Positions 16,624 to 25,645 of a stretch of 64,000 bases of DNA are shown here, piece after piece; position 1 is the stretch's first letter, and the number at the start of each line of letters is the position of its first letter. The translations under genes and the position numbers were made by a program. The notes below the pieces were generated by a model, which searched no databases, had not been told where the DNA came from, and was given only the letters and a program-made list of their open reading frames with translations. The DNA comes from CAZIKB01 sp964539665 (lineage in GTDB: Bacteria > Zhuqueibacterota > Zhuqueibacteria > Oceanimicrobiales > Oceanimicrobiaceae). The DNA is taken from the NCBI GenBank assembly GCA_964539665.1, contig CAZIKB010000001.1:101046-165045 (forward strand). Reading direction: 5' to 3'.

Positions 16624-17637
16624 TCAGTTGTTGACAAAATGATCAAATCCTCTTTCAATTATCGATGACTGAATGTGATTTACCCGCTTTAAAACAATTC
16701 CCTTTGAATTGTTCCTGATAGTGCCGATTTTTGTACAGGAAAGATTAAACCTTTGATTAAATACATTCTGAATCTCAGCAGTCATTTCCTGTGGAACAGT
16801 GAAAAGTAATTCAAAATCCTCACCTCCATTTAGAACATATTTAAAAGGATCGTTTTTAAAATATTCCGCGACAGGCTTTGTTTCTGGTGTTAGTGGGATT
16901 TGTCCCTCATGAATTATGGCGCCTACCTTGCTCCGTTTACAGATGTGATTTATTTCAGATGCCAGACCATCGCTAATGTCAATCATTGCATGAACAGGAA
17001 AGTTATCGACAAGAAATTTCGCCTCTTCAATGCGAGGCTTTGGGGTGAGATGTTTTTCAACTGATGCAACAAATTTGTCTTTTAACTGATTGTTTTGTGA
17101 TTTTAAGATTTTTAATCCTGACTGGGAGCCGCCTAGTTTTCCTGTCACAAATATACTGTCTCCTGTTTGAGCGCCTGATCGCAAAGTTAATTTATTCCTG
17201 TCAACCTGTCCGACGATTGTGAGAGAAATAAAAATTCTATCTGGTGATTTGGTTGTATCGCCGCCAATAATGGAGACTTGATATGAATCTGCCAAATCCT
17301 TCATGCCCTGATACATTTCAATCACCGAGTCTACCTGCAATTGCTCGGGCAAGCCAAGCGTTACAGTTGCGTAAACTGGCCACCCTGCCATGGCAGCCAT
17401 ATCACTTAAATTTGCAGCCATAGCACGCCAGCCTAATTGATAAAATGTAAAGTAGCTTAAATTAAAATGAATGCCTTCAATTAAAGCGTCTGAGGAGATC
17501 AGGGAAACCTGGTCTTTTGATAACTTAAAAGCGGCGGCGTCATCATCAATTCCCACAATTAAATTTTCGGATGGCGAATTGACCAGACTTTTAATTTTAT
17601 CAATCAGACCAAATTCGCCGATTTCTTTGAGGTTCAT
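16624..17637 (-). CDS. thiL: thiamine-monophosphate kinase
   Basis: The 337-residue ThiL phosphorylates thiamine monophosphate to the active cofactor thiamine pyrophosphate. It belongs to the PurM/SelD-like ATP-binding superfamily. Visible marks are the N-terminal GEFGLIDKI, the metal-binding GIDDDAAAF, the DALIEGIHF segment, MAAMAGWPVYATVTLGLP, IIGGDTTKSP and the C-terminal NGGEDFELLFTVP. All are standard ThiL motifs in order. It follows yjbQ by three bases. That neighbour has been linked to thiamine phosphate formation in other bacteria, so the pair may act in one salvage step. No TPP riboswitch is visible upstream. Confidence 0.95.
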   Translation of the reverse strand: MNLKEIGEFGLIDKIKSLVNSPSENLIVGIDDDAAAFKLSKDQVSLISSDALIEGIHFNLSYFTFYQLGWRAMAANLSDMAAMAGWPVYATVTLGLPEQLQVDSVIEMYQGMKDLADSYQVSIIGGDTTKSPDRIFISLTIVGQVDRNKLTLRSGAQTGDSIFVTGKLGGSQSGLKILKSQNNQLKDKFVASVEKHLTPKPRIEEAKFLVDNFPVHAMIDISDGLASEINHICKRSKVGAIIHEGQIPLTPETKPVAEYFKNDPFKYVLNGGEDFELLFTVPQEMTAEIQNVFNQRFNLSCTKIGTIRNNSKGIVLKRVNHIQSSIIERGFDHFVNN

Positions 17638-17640
17638 GGT

Positions 17641-18033
17641 TTAGTTGACTTGCACTAAAACCTGACGGGTTCTTGGCCCATCAAATTCACAGAAGAAGAC
17701 GGCCTGCCAAGTACCCAATACTAACCTGCCTCGGCTAACAATTATAGAAACTGCGGAACCTACCAGGCTCGCTTTTATATGGGCCGCGGAATTGCCCTCC
17801 GCATGTAAATAGCCGTCGTTAAAAGGAACTATTTTGTTGAGTTCTTTGATCGTGTCATGTACGACGTCTGGATCCGCACCCTCGTTGATGGTAACGCCCG
17901 CTGTTGTGTGCGGGATAAACACAAGACACGAACCATCCTGGATTTGACTATCTTCTACAAGCTTTTGAATTTGAATGGTTATTTTCAGAAACTCAACTTG
18001 TTTGCTGGTTCTAATTGAGAATTCTTTGAGCAT
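17641..18033 (-). CDS. YjbQ/UPF0047 family protein (secondary thiamine-phosphate synthase type)
   Basis: The 130-residue protein is a YjbQ-family member. It contains the conserved HTTAGVTINEGADPDV near residues 47-62 and the C-terminal GTWQAVFFCEFDGPR, which carry the metal-binding His and the conserved Trp/Phe core. Proteins of this family have been reported to have weak thiamine-phosphate synthase activity, and they trimerise around a metal. Its position three bases upstream of thiL gives independent support for a thiamine role here. The histidine in YLHAEGNSAAHIKAS is also conserved. It is complete at normal length. Confidence 0.88.
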   Translation of the reverse strand: MLKEFSIRTSKQVEFLKITIQIQKLVEDSQIQDGSCLVFIPHTTAGVTINEGADPDVVHDTIKELNKIVPFNDGYLHAEGNSAAHIKASLVGSAVSIIVSRGRLVLGTWQAVFFCEFDGPRTRQVLVQVN

Positions 18034-18080
18034 GATTTATCCTTGCATAAACGCCATTTTTTAAATAGTCTGAATTATTC

Positions 18081-18227
18081 ACCGCAGTGGTCGCTGAGAT
18101 CGCAGAGTTTAAATAATTTCAAATAATAATAGGAATTAGTAACTTGAAAATTTCCGTTAAACTTCTATTTAAAAATATGTTTTGAAATTTCATAAAACAG
18201 CTCTGTGACCTTTGCGTTCTCTGCAGT
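18081..18227. repeat. degenerate inverted pair of CGCAGAG-type intergenic repeats
   Basis: Two ~27-bp units face each other in the 220-bp gap between yjbQ and the next gene: 18081-18107, beginning ACCGCAGTGGTCGC and ending CGCAGAG, and 18201-18227, beginning CTCTGTGACC and ending CTGCAGT. The reverse complement of the second aligns with the first at about two thirds of positions. They flank roughly 90 bp of AT-rich DNA. Similar CGCAGAG-rich intergenic elements are widespread in several bacterial genomes. Confidence 0.4.
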
Positions 18228-18253
18228 TTATGAAGTAATCAGGATAGAATTGA

Positions 18254-19528
18254 CTAGGTCTTACGTTTCTTTTTTTTCGCCGCCGGAAACAAAATATTAT
18301 TCAAAATCAATCGGTAACCCGGTGAATTCTTGTGCAGCGAAAGCTGCGTGGGAGGATCATAAACAAAGTGCTGATAATCCTCCGGATCATGACCACCGAA
18401 AAAAGTAAAGGTGCCTCGCCCTAAATTTCCGTGAATATATTTCACTTCTTGCGTGCCTTCTAATTCGCCTAATATCGTCACAGCTTTTTTAATGAGGCTT
18501 CTTTTGTAACCAGTTGTCTGGCCCATGAAACCTTTTACTACTGAAACATGATTCTGGGTCAACATCGTCGGTACCGGATCATATTTAGCAGAAAATTCAA
18601 ATAAAGTAAAATAATCCGCTTCTGCATTGCGAATCCGCGGCAGATGACTGGGTGGAATGTCGACATCCGAATGTTCATAAATCAACGGATTCATCACTGT
18701 TAAAAAATTCTCAAAAGCAAAGGTTTTCGAATAATCCAGTTTAGATTGACAATCTGGTTCTGCTGGATCGCCGTCAAATACTGCAGCCACAACATCTGTG
18801 TTTTCCGCCGCCAGAGAAATATCAATGGTATCAGTTGCGGAACACATGGCAAACAGGAATCCACCCTTCAGAACATATTCTTTAATCATCCGAGCGACAG
18901 CTTTTTTTTCTTCAGAAACTTTTGTAAATCCAGTCGATTTAGCCAGGTTTTCGTTTTTCATGACTTCCTCGATATACCAGGGTGCATTGCGGAAATTAGC
19001 GTAGAACTTTCCGTATTGGCCGGTAAAATCTTCGTGGTGTAAATGCAGCCAATCGTATTTTTCTAACTCGCCGCTTAAGACCTCTTCATCCCATAAAGTT
19101 TCATACGGAATTTCAGCATAAGTTAACGCCAGAGTTACAGCATCATCCCAAACCTGTTTGTTGGGTGGAGAATAGATGGCTACTTTGGGCGCCTTCTCCA
19201 GCAAGATCACATCCATGTTCCCTTTTTCCAATTCCGCATAAATTTGAGCAGCTTGAGTACCACCGATGTTAGAAAAAGCAACACCTCTTAATCGTAGCTG
19301 CTGTTCAATCGCCGGGTAGAAATCTATCAAAAAAGACCCGCTGCGGTAATTAAGCAGCCACTCCACATTTATATTCCGCTCCAGCGCCCAGAACGCTACA
19401 CCATAAGCCTTCAAATGGTCGGTTTGTTTCAAATCCATATGGATAAGAATTTTTTGGGCAAAGCTTGACTGCGGAACAGCAATCAAACAGAAAAATGAAA
19501 TAAATAAAAACGCAAATGATTTAGGCAT
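18254..19528 (-). CDS. secreted 'asparagine synthetase B'-like protein of unknown function
   Basis: The 424-residue protein begins with a clear signal peptide (SFAFLFISFFCLIAVPQSSFAQ). It resembles proteins labelled 'asparagine synthetase B' in Bacteroidota and Ignavibacteria, although it has no asparagine synthetase domain. Its body looks like a glutamine-amidotransferase-like fold: a strand VILLEKAPKVAIYSPP, then YDWLHLHHEDF, the turn KGGFLFAMCSATD (with a Cys at the nucleophile-elbow position), and a C-terminal GTFTFFGGHDPEDYQHF. It ends the DUF4159-DUF4175-TPR block, which supports an envelope role. The catalytic status of the Cys is unknown, and the name asparagine synthetase should not be trusted. 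Confidence 0.65.
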   Translation of the reverse strand: MPKSFAFLFISFFCLIAVPQSSFAQKILIHMDLKQTDHLKAYGVAFWALERNINVEWLLNYRSGSFLIDFYPAIEQQLRLRGVAFSNIGGTQAAQIYAELEKGNMDVILLEKAPKVAIYSPPNKQVWDDAVTLALTYAEIPYETLWDEEVLSGELEKYDWLHLHHEDFTGQYGKFYANFRNAPWYIEEVMKNENLAKSTGFTKVSEEKKAVARMIKEYVLKGGFLFAMCSATDTIDISLAAENTDVVAAVFDGDPAEPDCQSKLDYSKTFAFENFLTVMNPLIYEHSDVDIPPSHLPRIRNAEADYFTLFEFSAKYDPVPTMLTQNHVSVVKGFMGQTTGYKRSLIKKAVTILGELEGTQEVKYIHGNLGRGTFTFFGGHDPEDYQHFVYDPPTQLSLHKNSPGYRLILNNILFPAAKKKKRKT

Positions 19529-19541
19529 AATTTTATAACTT

Positions 19542-21404
19542 TTAGTTATTCAACTGACGAGACTGTAAATTTCGCATCTTCTGGCGAACCTCTTCAAGGT
19601 ATAAACATTGAGGATAATTAATCAATACCAGTTCATAGGCTGCATAAGCTTTTCGAAAATCTCCTAATCCACTTTCATAGATTTCACCAATGCGTTTTTG
19701 TGCCAAAGCGTTGAAAACACTTTTGGGTTGATTTTTTATCAGGTTTTGAAGATTGTCTATTGCAACCGTATAATTTCCCCCTTTGTTCTCTAAATCAGCT
19801 ATATCTATTAAAGAGTCGTCCAGGATATTTGACCCGGGATACTTTGTTAATATCTCCTGTAAAAAGTTAATGGCTTCCTGATGTTTTCTTTGCAATTTGT
19901 ATTTTTGGGCCTGAGCAAAATATTTCAATGCTTCTGATGATTTCTTTTTGTTTTCTTCTATGAGAATAATTAATTCAAGAGCGTCATTTACATAGCTTTG
20001 ATCTACATTTTCTCTTGTATGTATATCAGCGGTAATTTTTTTAAGACCCTCCAGGGCTTTTTCAAATTCTGCATTCAGGAAATTAATGTGCGCGGTTTTA
20101 TACAACGCCCGGTCTTTGGATTGCTGATTCGAATCATTCTTATTCAGAGGCATTTCATACCATTTAAGAGCAGTCTCCAAATTACCTTTTGCTGTAAAAC
20201 AATCTCCAATTCTAAAATATGTATCACTATTTTTTTTACCTTTTGGAAATTTACTTAAAACTAAATTATAAGATTTCAACGCATTATCCAAATCAAAAAA
20301 ATCTTCAAAATATATCTCGCCAATTTGAAATAATGCTTCTTCAGCCCAGGGATTTCTCGGCGCCAATGAAATCAAATTTTCATAGCCTTCTATTGCTTCG
20401 CCTGAAATTCCCTGCTTTTGTTTAGTTAGCGCCAGTCCATAAATCGACCGGAATTTAAATGGTGAGTCTTTATATTTAGAGATAATTAAGTCGAAGGCCT
20501 GCTGGGCATATAAATATTCGCCGGCCTTCAAAGCTTTTTCAGCAAAAAAATAGACCTCTTTCCCGGAAGCCTGATTCTTTTCGTCCAAAGGATCAGTCAT
20601 ATTTTCAAGAGTTATAAACTCATTTAAAGAGTTGCCGTAATCTTCAATTCGTAAATAAAGATCTGCTAATTGCTTTCGCACCAAATACTCATGCCTGGTC
20701 AACGGCAGGTTGGCCTTTAACACTTCAGCAACCTCCCGAGCCTGTTCAGATTCTTTAGTATAACTGGCGATTCGACTTTCAATGTAATTAAACTGATGTG
20801 GATTTCTTTCCAGGTATTTTAAATACTCAAGTGTGGCTTCTTTATAATTTAAGCGGATGACATAAATATTTGCCAGTTCGAAAACATATAAAAAATCATT
20901 TTTGAAAATTATTCTGGCGGATTTATAAACATCAATGGCCTCGTCGTACAAACGATTATATATCATGGCGTTTGCCACGTATGGATAAACAGCTCTATTT
21001 TGTGGATAGTTCTTAAGCAATGAGTTCCATACAGCAAAAGCCTGATCTTGTGTGCCACTTTGATAATACACATTGCCTAAATCAGCATGAAATCTTGGAT
21101 CGTTAGAATTGTTGCTTCTACTTTTAACAATTTCAATTATTTCATTAAACATTTTGAGTCGCAGCATATTCCGCTTAACACCTTCATAATATAAATTATT
21201 ATTAGGAACAAGTTTGAACAGACTGGTGTAGATTTTAAGAGCGGATTCAAAATTTCCTCTTCTCTCCAAATCTTGTGCGACTCGAATTCGATTATTATTT
21301 TGATTTTTGAGCTGGGTAAATCCATTTTGTAAAAATAAAATTCCACAAAAAACAGGTATTACCCAAAACTTTATTATTATAATTTTGCTGGAATTTGAAT
21401 TCAT
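19542..21404 (-). CDS. secreted tetratricopeptide-repeat protein
   Basis: I place the start at ATG 21404 (MNSNSSKIIIIKFWVIPV...). This gives about 620 residues with a hydrophobic signal segment ending near FTQ. The open frame extends further upstream only because it crosses a palindromic repeat (21455-21538). The body is at least ten TPR-like helix pairs, e.g. DLERRGNFESALKIYTSLFK, DLGNVYYQSGTQDQAFAVW and RIGDCFTAKGNLETALKWYE. The last repeats resemble YbgF/CpoB-type TPRs (KYPGSNILDDSL, IGEIYESGLGDFRKAYAAYE). It lies between DUF4175 and the AsnB-like protein in the same direction, 13 bp from the latter. A periplasmic scaffold role is likely. Confidence 0.75.
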   Translation of the reverse strand: MNSNSSKIIIIKFWVIPVFCGILFLQNGFTQLKNQNNNRIRVAQDLERRGNFESALKIYTSLFKLVPNNNLYYEGVKRNMLRLKMFNEIIEIVKSRSNNSNDPRFHADLGNVYYQSGTQDQAFAVWNSLLKNYPQNRAVYPYVANAMIYNRLYDEAIDVYKSARIIFKNDFLYVFELANIYVIRLNYKEATLEYLKYLERNPHQFNYIESRIASYTKESEQAREVAEVLKANLPLTRHEYLVRKQLADLYLRIEDYGNSLNEFITLENMTDPLDEKNQASGKEVYFFAEKALKAGEYLYAQQAFDLIISKYKDSPFKFRSIYGLALTKQKQGISGEAIEGYENLISLAPRNPWAEEALFQIGEIYFEDFFDLDNALKSYNLVLSKFPKGKKNSDTYFRIGDCFTAKGNLETALKWYEMPLNKNDSNQQSKDRALYKTAHINFLNAEFEKALEGLKKITADIHTRENVDQSYVNDALELIILIEENKKKSSEALKYFAQAQKYKLQRKHQEAINFLQEILTKYPGSNILDDSLIDIADLENKGGNYTVAIDNLQNLIKNQPKSVFNALAQKRIGEIYESGLGDFRKAYAAYELVLINYPQCLYLEEVRQKMRNLQSRQLNN

Positions 21405-21454
21405 TTTAAAAACGCAACTTATTGAGTGTTTGAAAGAAAACTTTATCTTCTTTT

Positions 21455-21538
21455 TGTCATTGCGAAGCGTTTTTTGCCGAAGCAATCTCTTGCCTGACAA
21501 TTGGGAGATTGCTTCGCTGAGAAGCGCTCGTAATGACA
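21455..21538. repeat. palindromic intergenic repeat (GAAGCAATCTC type)
   Basis: An 84-bp nested inverted repeat. The outer arms are TGTCATTGCGA and TCGTAATGACA (one mismatch), and the inner arms GAAGCAATCTC (21479-21489) and GAGATTGCTTC (21505-21515) are perfect. The same kind of sequence occurs as a dispersed palindrome in many unrelated bacterial genomes. It sits in the gap upstream of the TPR gene and makes a spurious N-terminal extension of that frame. No second full copy was found in this window. Confidence 0.75.
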
Positions 21539-21564
21539 GCAAGAATTGTGTTTTCAGTCAAAGC

Positions 21565-24500
21565 CTAATTATTTAAAGTTTTCTCTTTTTGTTCACGGTT
21601 TAAAGCTTCAAAGTATTTACGGATGAGTTCCCGATAGTCTTTTGAATAACCTTCCTTCATGGCCTTTAACAACTCATTTTTTAAGCGATCTTTATCATTA
21701 AGCAAATTTGATGGCAAGGCATCCGGACTCAAAACCTGGTATTCCTTACCTGTTTCTGCTTTACGTTTTTTGCTGTATTCTCTATTGTGCATTGAACGCT
21801 GAGCGTCGAGCAATCTGGAAAGTATTCGTTTTTGTCGATTAATCATAGAGCGATTTATATTTTGCTTCTGAAAATCCCTTACAACCTCCTCCATATCCTG
21901 GCTGACTCTTTCCAGATCACCAAGCATTTCAGAACGATTCCCCATTTCCTTAATTAATTGTTCAAGGGATTTCCGCAAAGCGTTTTGTTCCGCGGCTAAT
22001 CGCCCCATTGCTGCTTGCTGCTTCATGCTCAAACCGCCCGGATTTTCCCCGAATTCAGAAGTTTGTTGATTAATTCCCTGCTGTTTGCCGGACATGCCCA
22101 TTAGACGCTGCATCATTTCCTGAAATCCAATAGCTGAAGATGCACCGCTTAAATTTTGCATTGATTCGAGCAGATGTGAAACAGCCTCATTTAGGCCGGA
22201 CATAGCCTGTCCCTGGTTTTGCGCCGAACTTCCGCTTTTCCTGGCTTCTAATGATTGCATAGATTCTTGCATACCTTGCGCGGATTTACCAAGCGCTTTA
22301 CCAATCTCTGGCGTTACAAAAAAGGTTTTTTGCGATAGTTCATAAAGGTGATTGGTAACTCTTGAAAGGCCTCCCAGTAAATCCTGCTGTTTATCTGCGG
22401 ACTCGTTCATACCTGGTGAATTCCTGTCCATGCCTTTTGTTGAGTTCATCAGGTTTTCTTGTTGTTTTGACAGATTGAGCAAGTCGTAGGAAGCCCGGCT
22501 GAGTTCTCGCATCATTTCTTGTTTCTGTTCATCCGAAAGTTCCTGCTGAGCGGTTTGCAGTGTTTCTAGTAATTCCTGCAGATTTTGAGAGATTTGCTGA
22601 CCGGATTTTTGTGCGCCTTGCATATTTCCAGACTGAAATTGTTGCGTAGCGTTTTGCATTTTCGATTTCAAACCATTTTGCTCAATCTCATTCTGTGCGG
22701 CCTCGATTCGACTTTGCGGCATTTTCGGAAATTCAGACATCTGGTTTTTTAAATCTTCTAAATCCTGAGACAAATTTTCCGTATCGCGCCGAATGCTGCT
22801 CTGCTCTTGAGCATATTTGCTGCTATTATTTGTATCTTGCGCTTCATTTGCTTGATTATTCAGTTCCTCCTGACGTCTAAGCAAATCCTGGGCTTTACGT
22901 ACCGCCTCATCTAATTGTTGTTCGATTTGTAACTTTTTTAGCAAATTAATCGTTCTTTCAACGCTTTTCAAAAAATCCTCTTGCGATGCAGAAAACTTTT
23001 CCATCGCTTCTTTAAGCTTCTCCGGATCTATATCATCAAATGATTTCTGTAATTCTTGCAACGCTTCCTGAATTTCTGGTGTGAGCATTTCTTCCATTAG
23101 CTTTTGAAGCTCTTGATATTTCTGTAGCGTCTCCATTGAAAGCAAATCATTTTGCTCCATGCGACTCACCATTTCATCTAATTTTTCCTGAATGTCCTGC
23201 AAATCTTCCTGCATCTTCTCCTGCGCCTGAACAGCTTCCTGCACTTTCTGTTGTTCCTCCCATTTTAACTCAGGCTCTCTTTTCATCTCCTGTACGATTT
23301 CCTGCAAATCATCTTTCAGGGTTCTACTCTTCTCGTACATTTCTTCCAAGCCTTCGAAAGTCTCCTCATGACCGCGCGCTATTTCATCATAGATTTCGTA
23401 AATCGATGGGAACCGAACCCGGTAAGTTAAACTTTTAGAACTTTTCGGTCCGGTTATTTTGTCGTTATCAAACGCTTCTGCATAATAAGTTATTACATCT
23501 TCCGGAAAAATTTCTAACTTCGAAAGTTCCCAGGTGTGATTCAATAATATTTTGTCGTCGTTTTGTTTCGGCAATTGCAACTTTAAAAACTGTCGTTTGC
23601 CTTCTTGCAGACCACCGCGAACAATTTGATACCCCAAACGTAATTGCGAGAATCCGTAATCATCCTGGGCTTCGATGGTTAATGGTATCAACATATCATC
23701 GCCTAAATCGACATCCTGTCCGGGAAAGGTAATTTGTACTGAAGGAAATTGATCCTCTAACACCGTCATCCGGTATTCAATTGGACTGGCATTTTCTCGA
23801 TCCTTTTTATCAATTAAATTAAAGTGATACTTACCCGATCCCAAAAGCGTGAATTTACCGGAAACCTCCTGACCTGAAATATCTAATGGCTTATTCTTAT
23901 TATCATCAAACATAATCGTGGCATCTTTAACGGTTTTATTGGTTTTAGCAAACACCTCTACAACAGAACCCTTCAAGGCCGAAATATCGCCAACATTTTC
24001 ATCCAAAAATTGGCTGCCCAATTTTGAATATCCAGGATAAGTAAGTTTGACTTGCAAATTTCTGATGAATGGCCGCTCGACGACTGAAATGGCATATTGT
24101 TGGCTCTTTTGATTATCAGATTCCACATAATACTTTGTATCATCCTTAATGTTATTTATGGTGTATGTAAACACACTCTCGTGGCTTGGGGTAAGAACAC
24201 GCAATACAAAATCTTTTGAGGACTCCCGTTTAAGGGCAAGATTGATTTTCGACACATCATCCCCGCCAACTGTGGTTTGAATTTGAACATCATCGCCTTT
24301 TACAACTTCAACGTTTCCCGGAGAAACGCTGAAAGTCAATCCTGACTTTTTTGAAAAAGTTTGCCCGGGATTCAGTAATCGATGAGTAGCGTTTTTCAGA
24401 GGAGCCGGATAAATAAAAAAAATCAGCAAAAATACGATAGTACTTCCACACCAATATTTAAACATCTTTTTAGCAGGTTCGGAATCAGCAACCGAATTGA

Positions 24501-24948
24501 AATCCAGATTCTTTACTTCCTGGTCAATTTTCGATAGGGAGGCATCTGCTAATTCCAGTGAATAACCTTCCGGATTTTTCTTGTGCTTTTCAAAAACCTG
24601 CAATGCATCGGCCAGCTGATCGCGAATGCTGGTAAAGGAGTTTCCAACTTTGAGCGCCAGGCGGATGTCATCAGGATAATTCATTTTAAAAAATAATGAA
24701 TACGATGGACGTATCACAAGCCAGATAAATGCACTTAATGCCAAAATGACTGAGCAAATAATAATTAGCAACCGTGTGGTAGAATTAAAGTAAAAAATGG
24801 CTTCAATAGAAATTACGGTCAAGATGAGAACCAGCGTCAATATTAAAAACGTTAAAACGCTGGTTGCCAGTCCAAGTTTCTTTATCTGGCTTCTTAAAGA
24901 ATTCAGGCGTTCGCAAATATTTCGATATGTATCTTGATATACTGCCAT
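21565..24948 (-). CDS. DUF4175 family large membrane protein with long coiled coil
   Basis: At 1127 residues this is a DUF4175-type protein. It has two N-terminal transmembrane helices (about residues 27-54 and 60-79) and a third near 167-184. An extracytoplasmic beta-rich part follows from roughly 200 to 480 (for example VEVVKGDDVQIQTTVGGD). Then comes a very long Gln/Glu/Met-rich helical coiled coil to the C-terminus (EEMYEKSRTLKDDLQEIVQE, QDLLRRQEELNNQANEA). DUF4175 proteins are usually found beside DUF4159, MoxR-type ATPases and von Willebrand proteins in envelope-related clusters. Here the neighbours are DUF4159 (7 bp upstream) and a TPR protein. The molecular function is unknown. Confidence 0.82.
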   Translation of the reverse strand: MAVYQDTYRNICERLNSLRSQIKKLGLATSVLTFLILTLVLILTVISIEAIFYFNSTTRLLIIICSVILALSAFIWLVIRPSYSLFFKMNYPDDIRLALKVGNSFTSIRDQLADALQVFEKHKKNPEGYSLELADASLSKIDQEVKNLDFNSVADSEPAKKMFKYWCGSTIVFLLIFFIYPAPLKNATHRLLNPGQTFSKKSGLTFSVSPGNVEVVKGDDVQIQTTVGGDDVSKINLALKRESSKDFVLRVLTPSHESVFTYTINNIKDDTKYYVESDNQKSQQYAISVVERPFIRNLQVKLTYPGYSKLGSQFLDENVGDISALKGSVVEVFAKTNKTVKDATIMFDDNKNKPLDISGQEVSGKFTLLGSGKYHFNLIDKKDRENASPIEYRMTVLEDQFPSVQITFPGQDVDLGDDMLIPLTIEAQDDYGFSQLRLGYQIVRGGLQEGKRQFLKLQLPKQNDDKILLNHTWELSKLEIFPEDVITYYAEAFDNDKITGPKSSKSLTYRVRFPSIYEIYDEIARGHEETFEGLEEMYEKSRTLKDDLQEIVQEMKREPELKWEEQQKVQEAVQAQEKMQEDLQDIQEKLDEMVSRMEQNDLLSMETLQKYQELQKLMEEMLTPEIQEALQELQKSFDDIDPEKLKEAMEKFSASQEDFLKSVERTINLLKKLQIEQQLDEAVRKAQDLLRRQEELNNQANEAQDTNNSSKYAQEQSSIRRDTENLSQDLEDLKNQMSEFPKMPQSRIEAAQNEIEQNGLKSKMQNATQQFQSGNMQGAQKSGQQISQNLQELLETLQTAQQELSDEQKQEMMRELSRASYDLLNLSKQQENLMNSTKGMDRNSPGMNESADKQQDLLGGLSRVTNHLYELSQKTFFVTPEIGKALGKSAQGMQESMQSLEARKSGSSAQNQGQAMSGLNEAVSHLLESMQNLSGASSAIGFQEMMQRLMGMSGKQQGINQQTSEFGENPGGLSMKQQAAMGRLAAEQNALRKSLEQLIKEMGNRSEMLGDLERVSQDMEEVVRDFQKQNINRSMINRQKRILSRLLDAQRSMHNREYSKKRKAETGKEYQVLSPDALPSNLLNDKDRLKNELLKAMKEGYSKDYRELIRKYFEALNREQKEKTLNN

Positions 24949-24955
24949 AGATACC

Positions 24956-25630
24956 TCAAAGAGTTAGGGCGTGCACAATGATGTTAGTACCCATTTCAAA
25001 GGCTTTTTGTCGAATTTCAGGTGGGTCGCCATGAACGTTGGGATCGGCCCAGCCGTCTGAGATATTGGTGTTGAAAGAATAAAATATAACCATTCTTCCT
25101 TCATAAAAGAGTCCGTATCCTTTTGGCGGACCGCCATCGTGCTCATGTGTTTTAGGCAGGCCATTCACAAACTCAAAATGACAATGGTAAATTGGATGCG
25201 AGAATGGAATTTCAACCAGTTTTTGCTCTGGAAAAACCTTCTGGATCTCTTCGCGAAATGACTTGTCCATTCCGTAATCATCATCAGCGAACAAAAATCC
25301 TCCGGAGGTGAAATAAAGTCGCAGTCGAACGGCTTCTTCTTTCGAGAAAGAAATTCTACCGTGCCCGGTCATAAAAATCACCGGAAAGGAGAAAAGATCT
25401 TCATCTGATATCTCCACAACAATTTCTGAACTTCCCACATCAACATTTGTATTATCGGCCATAAATTTCAAAAGATTTGGTATACTGGAGGGATCGTTAT
25501 ACCAATCACCCCCGCCATGATATTTTAATCTGGCAAGGATAAAAGAGCTCTGGGGACTTTTTAATTGACTAAATAAATTTGTACTGAAAAAAATAAAAAT
25601 TAGAAAAATAAATATACGCCTTTTTTTCAT
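24956..25630 (-). CDS. DUF4159 domain secreted protein
   Basis: The 224-residue protein has a signal peptide (IFIFLIFIFFSTNLFSQ) and one DUF4159 domain. Its typical elements are the N-terminal LARLKYHGGGDWYNDP, the core FPVIFMTGHGRISFS and GGFLFADDDYGMD, the HPIYHCHF segment and the C-terminal FEMGTNIIVHALT. The fold is thought to be amidotransferase-like. The GGFLFA turn matches GGFLFAMC in the AsnB-like protein 5.5 kb away. An aspartate stands where a nucleophile would be, so it is probably not an amidotransferase. It directly precedes DUF4175, which is the usual pairing. The role is unknown. Confidence 0.82.
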   Translation of the reverse strand: MKKRRIFIFLIFIFFSTNLFSQLKSPQSSFILARLKYHGGGDWYNDPSSIPNLLKFMADNTNVDVGSSEIVVEISDEDLFSFPVIFMTGHGRISFSKEEAVRLRLYFTSGGFLFADDDYGMDKSFREEIQKVFPEQKLVEIPFSHPIYHCHFEFVNGLPKTHEHDGGPPKGYGLFYEGRMVIFYSFNTNISDGWADPNVHGDPPEIRQKAFEMGTNIIVHALTL

Positions 25631-25645
25631 TAGTTTTAATGATCT

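Noticed and set aside
18034..18253. Possible TPP riboswitch near yjbQ-thiL
   Set aside because: The CUGAGA / GGACC-type core elements are not present in this gap; only CGCAGAG-type repeats were seen.
20391..20402. Partial match to the GAAGCAATCTC repeat within the TPR gene
   Set aside because: Only one short arm matches and it is in coding sequence.
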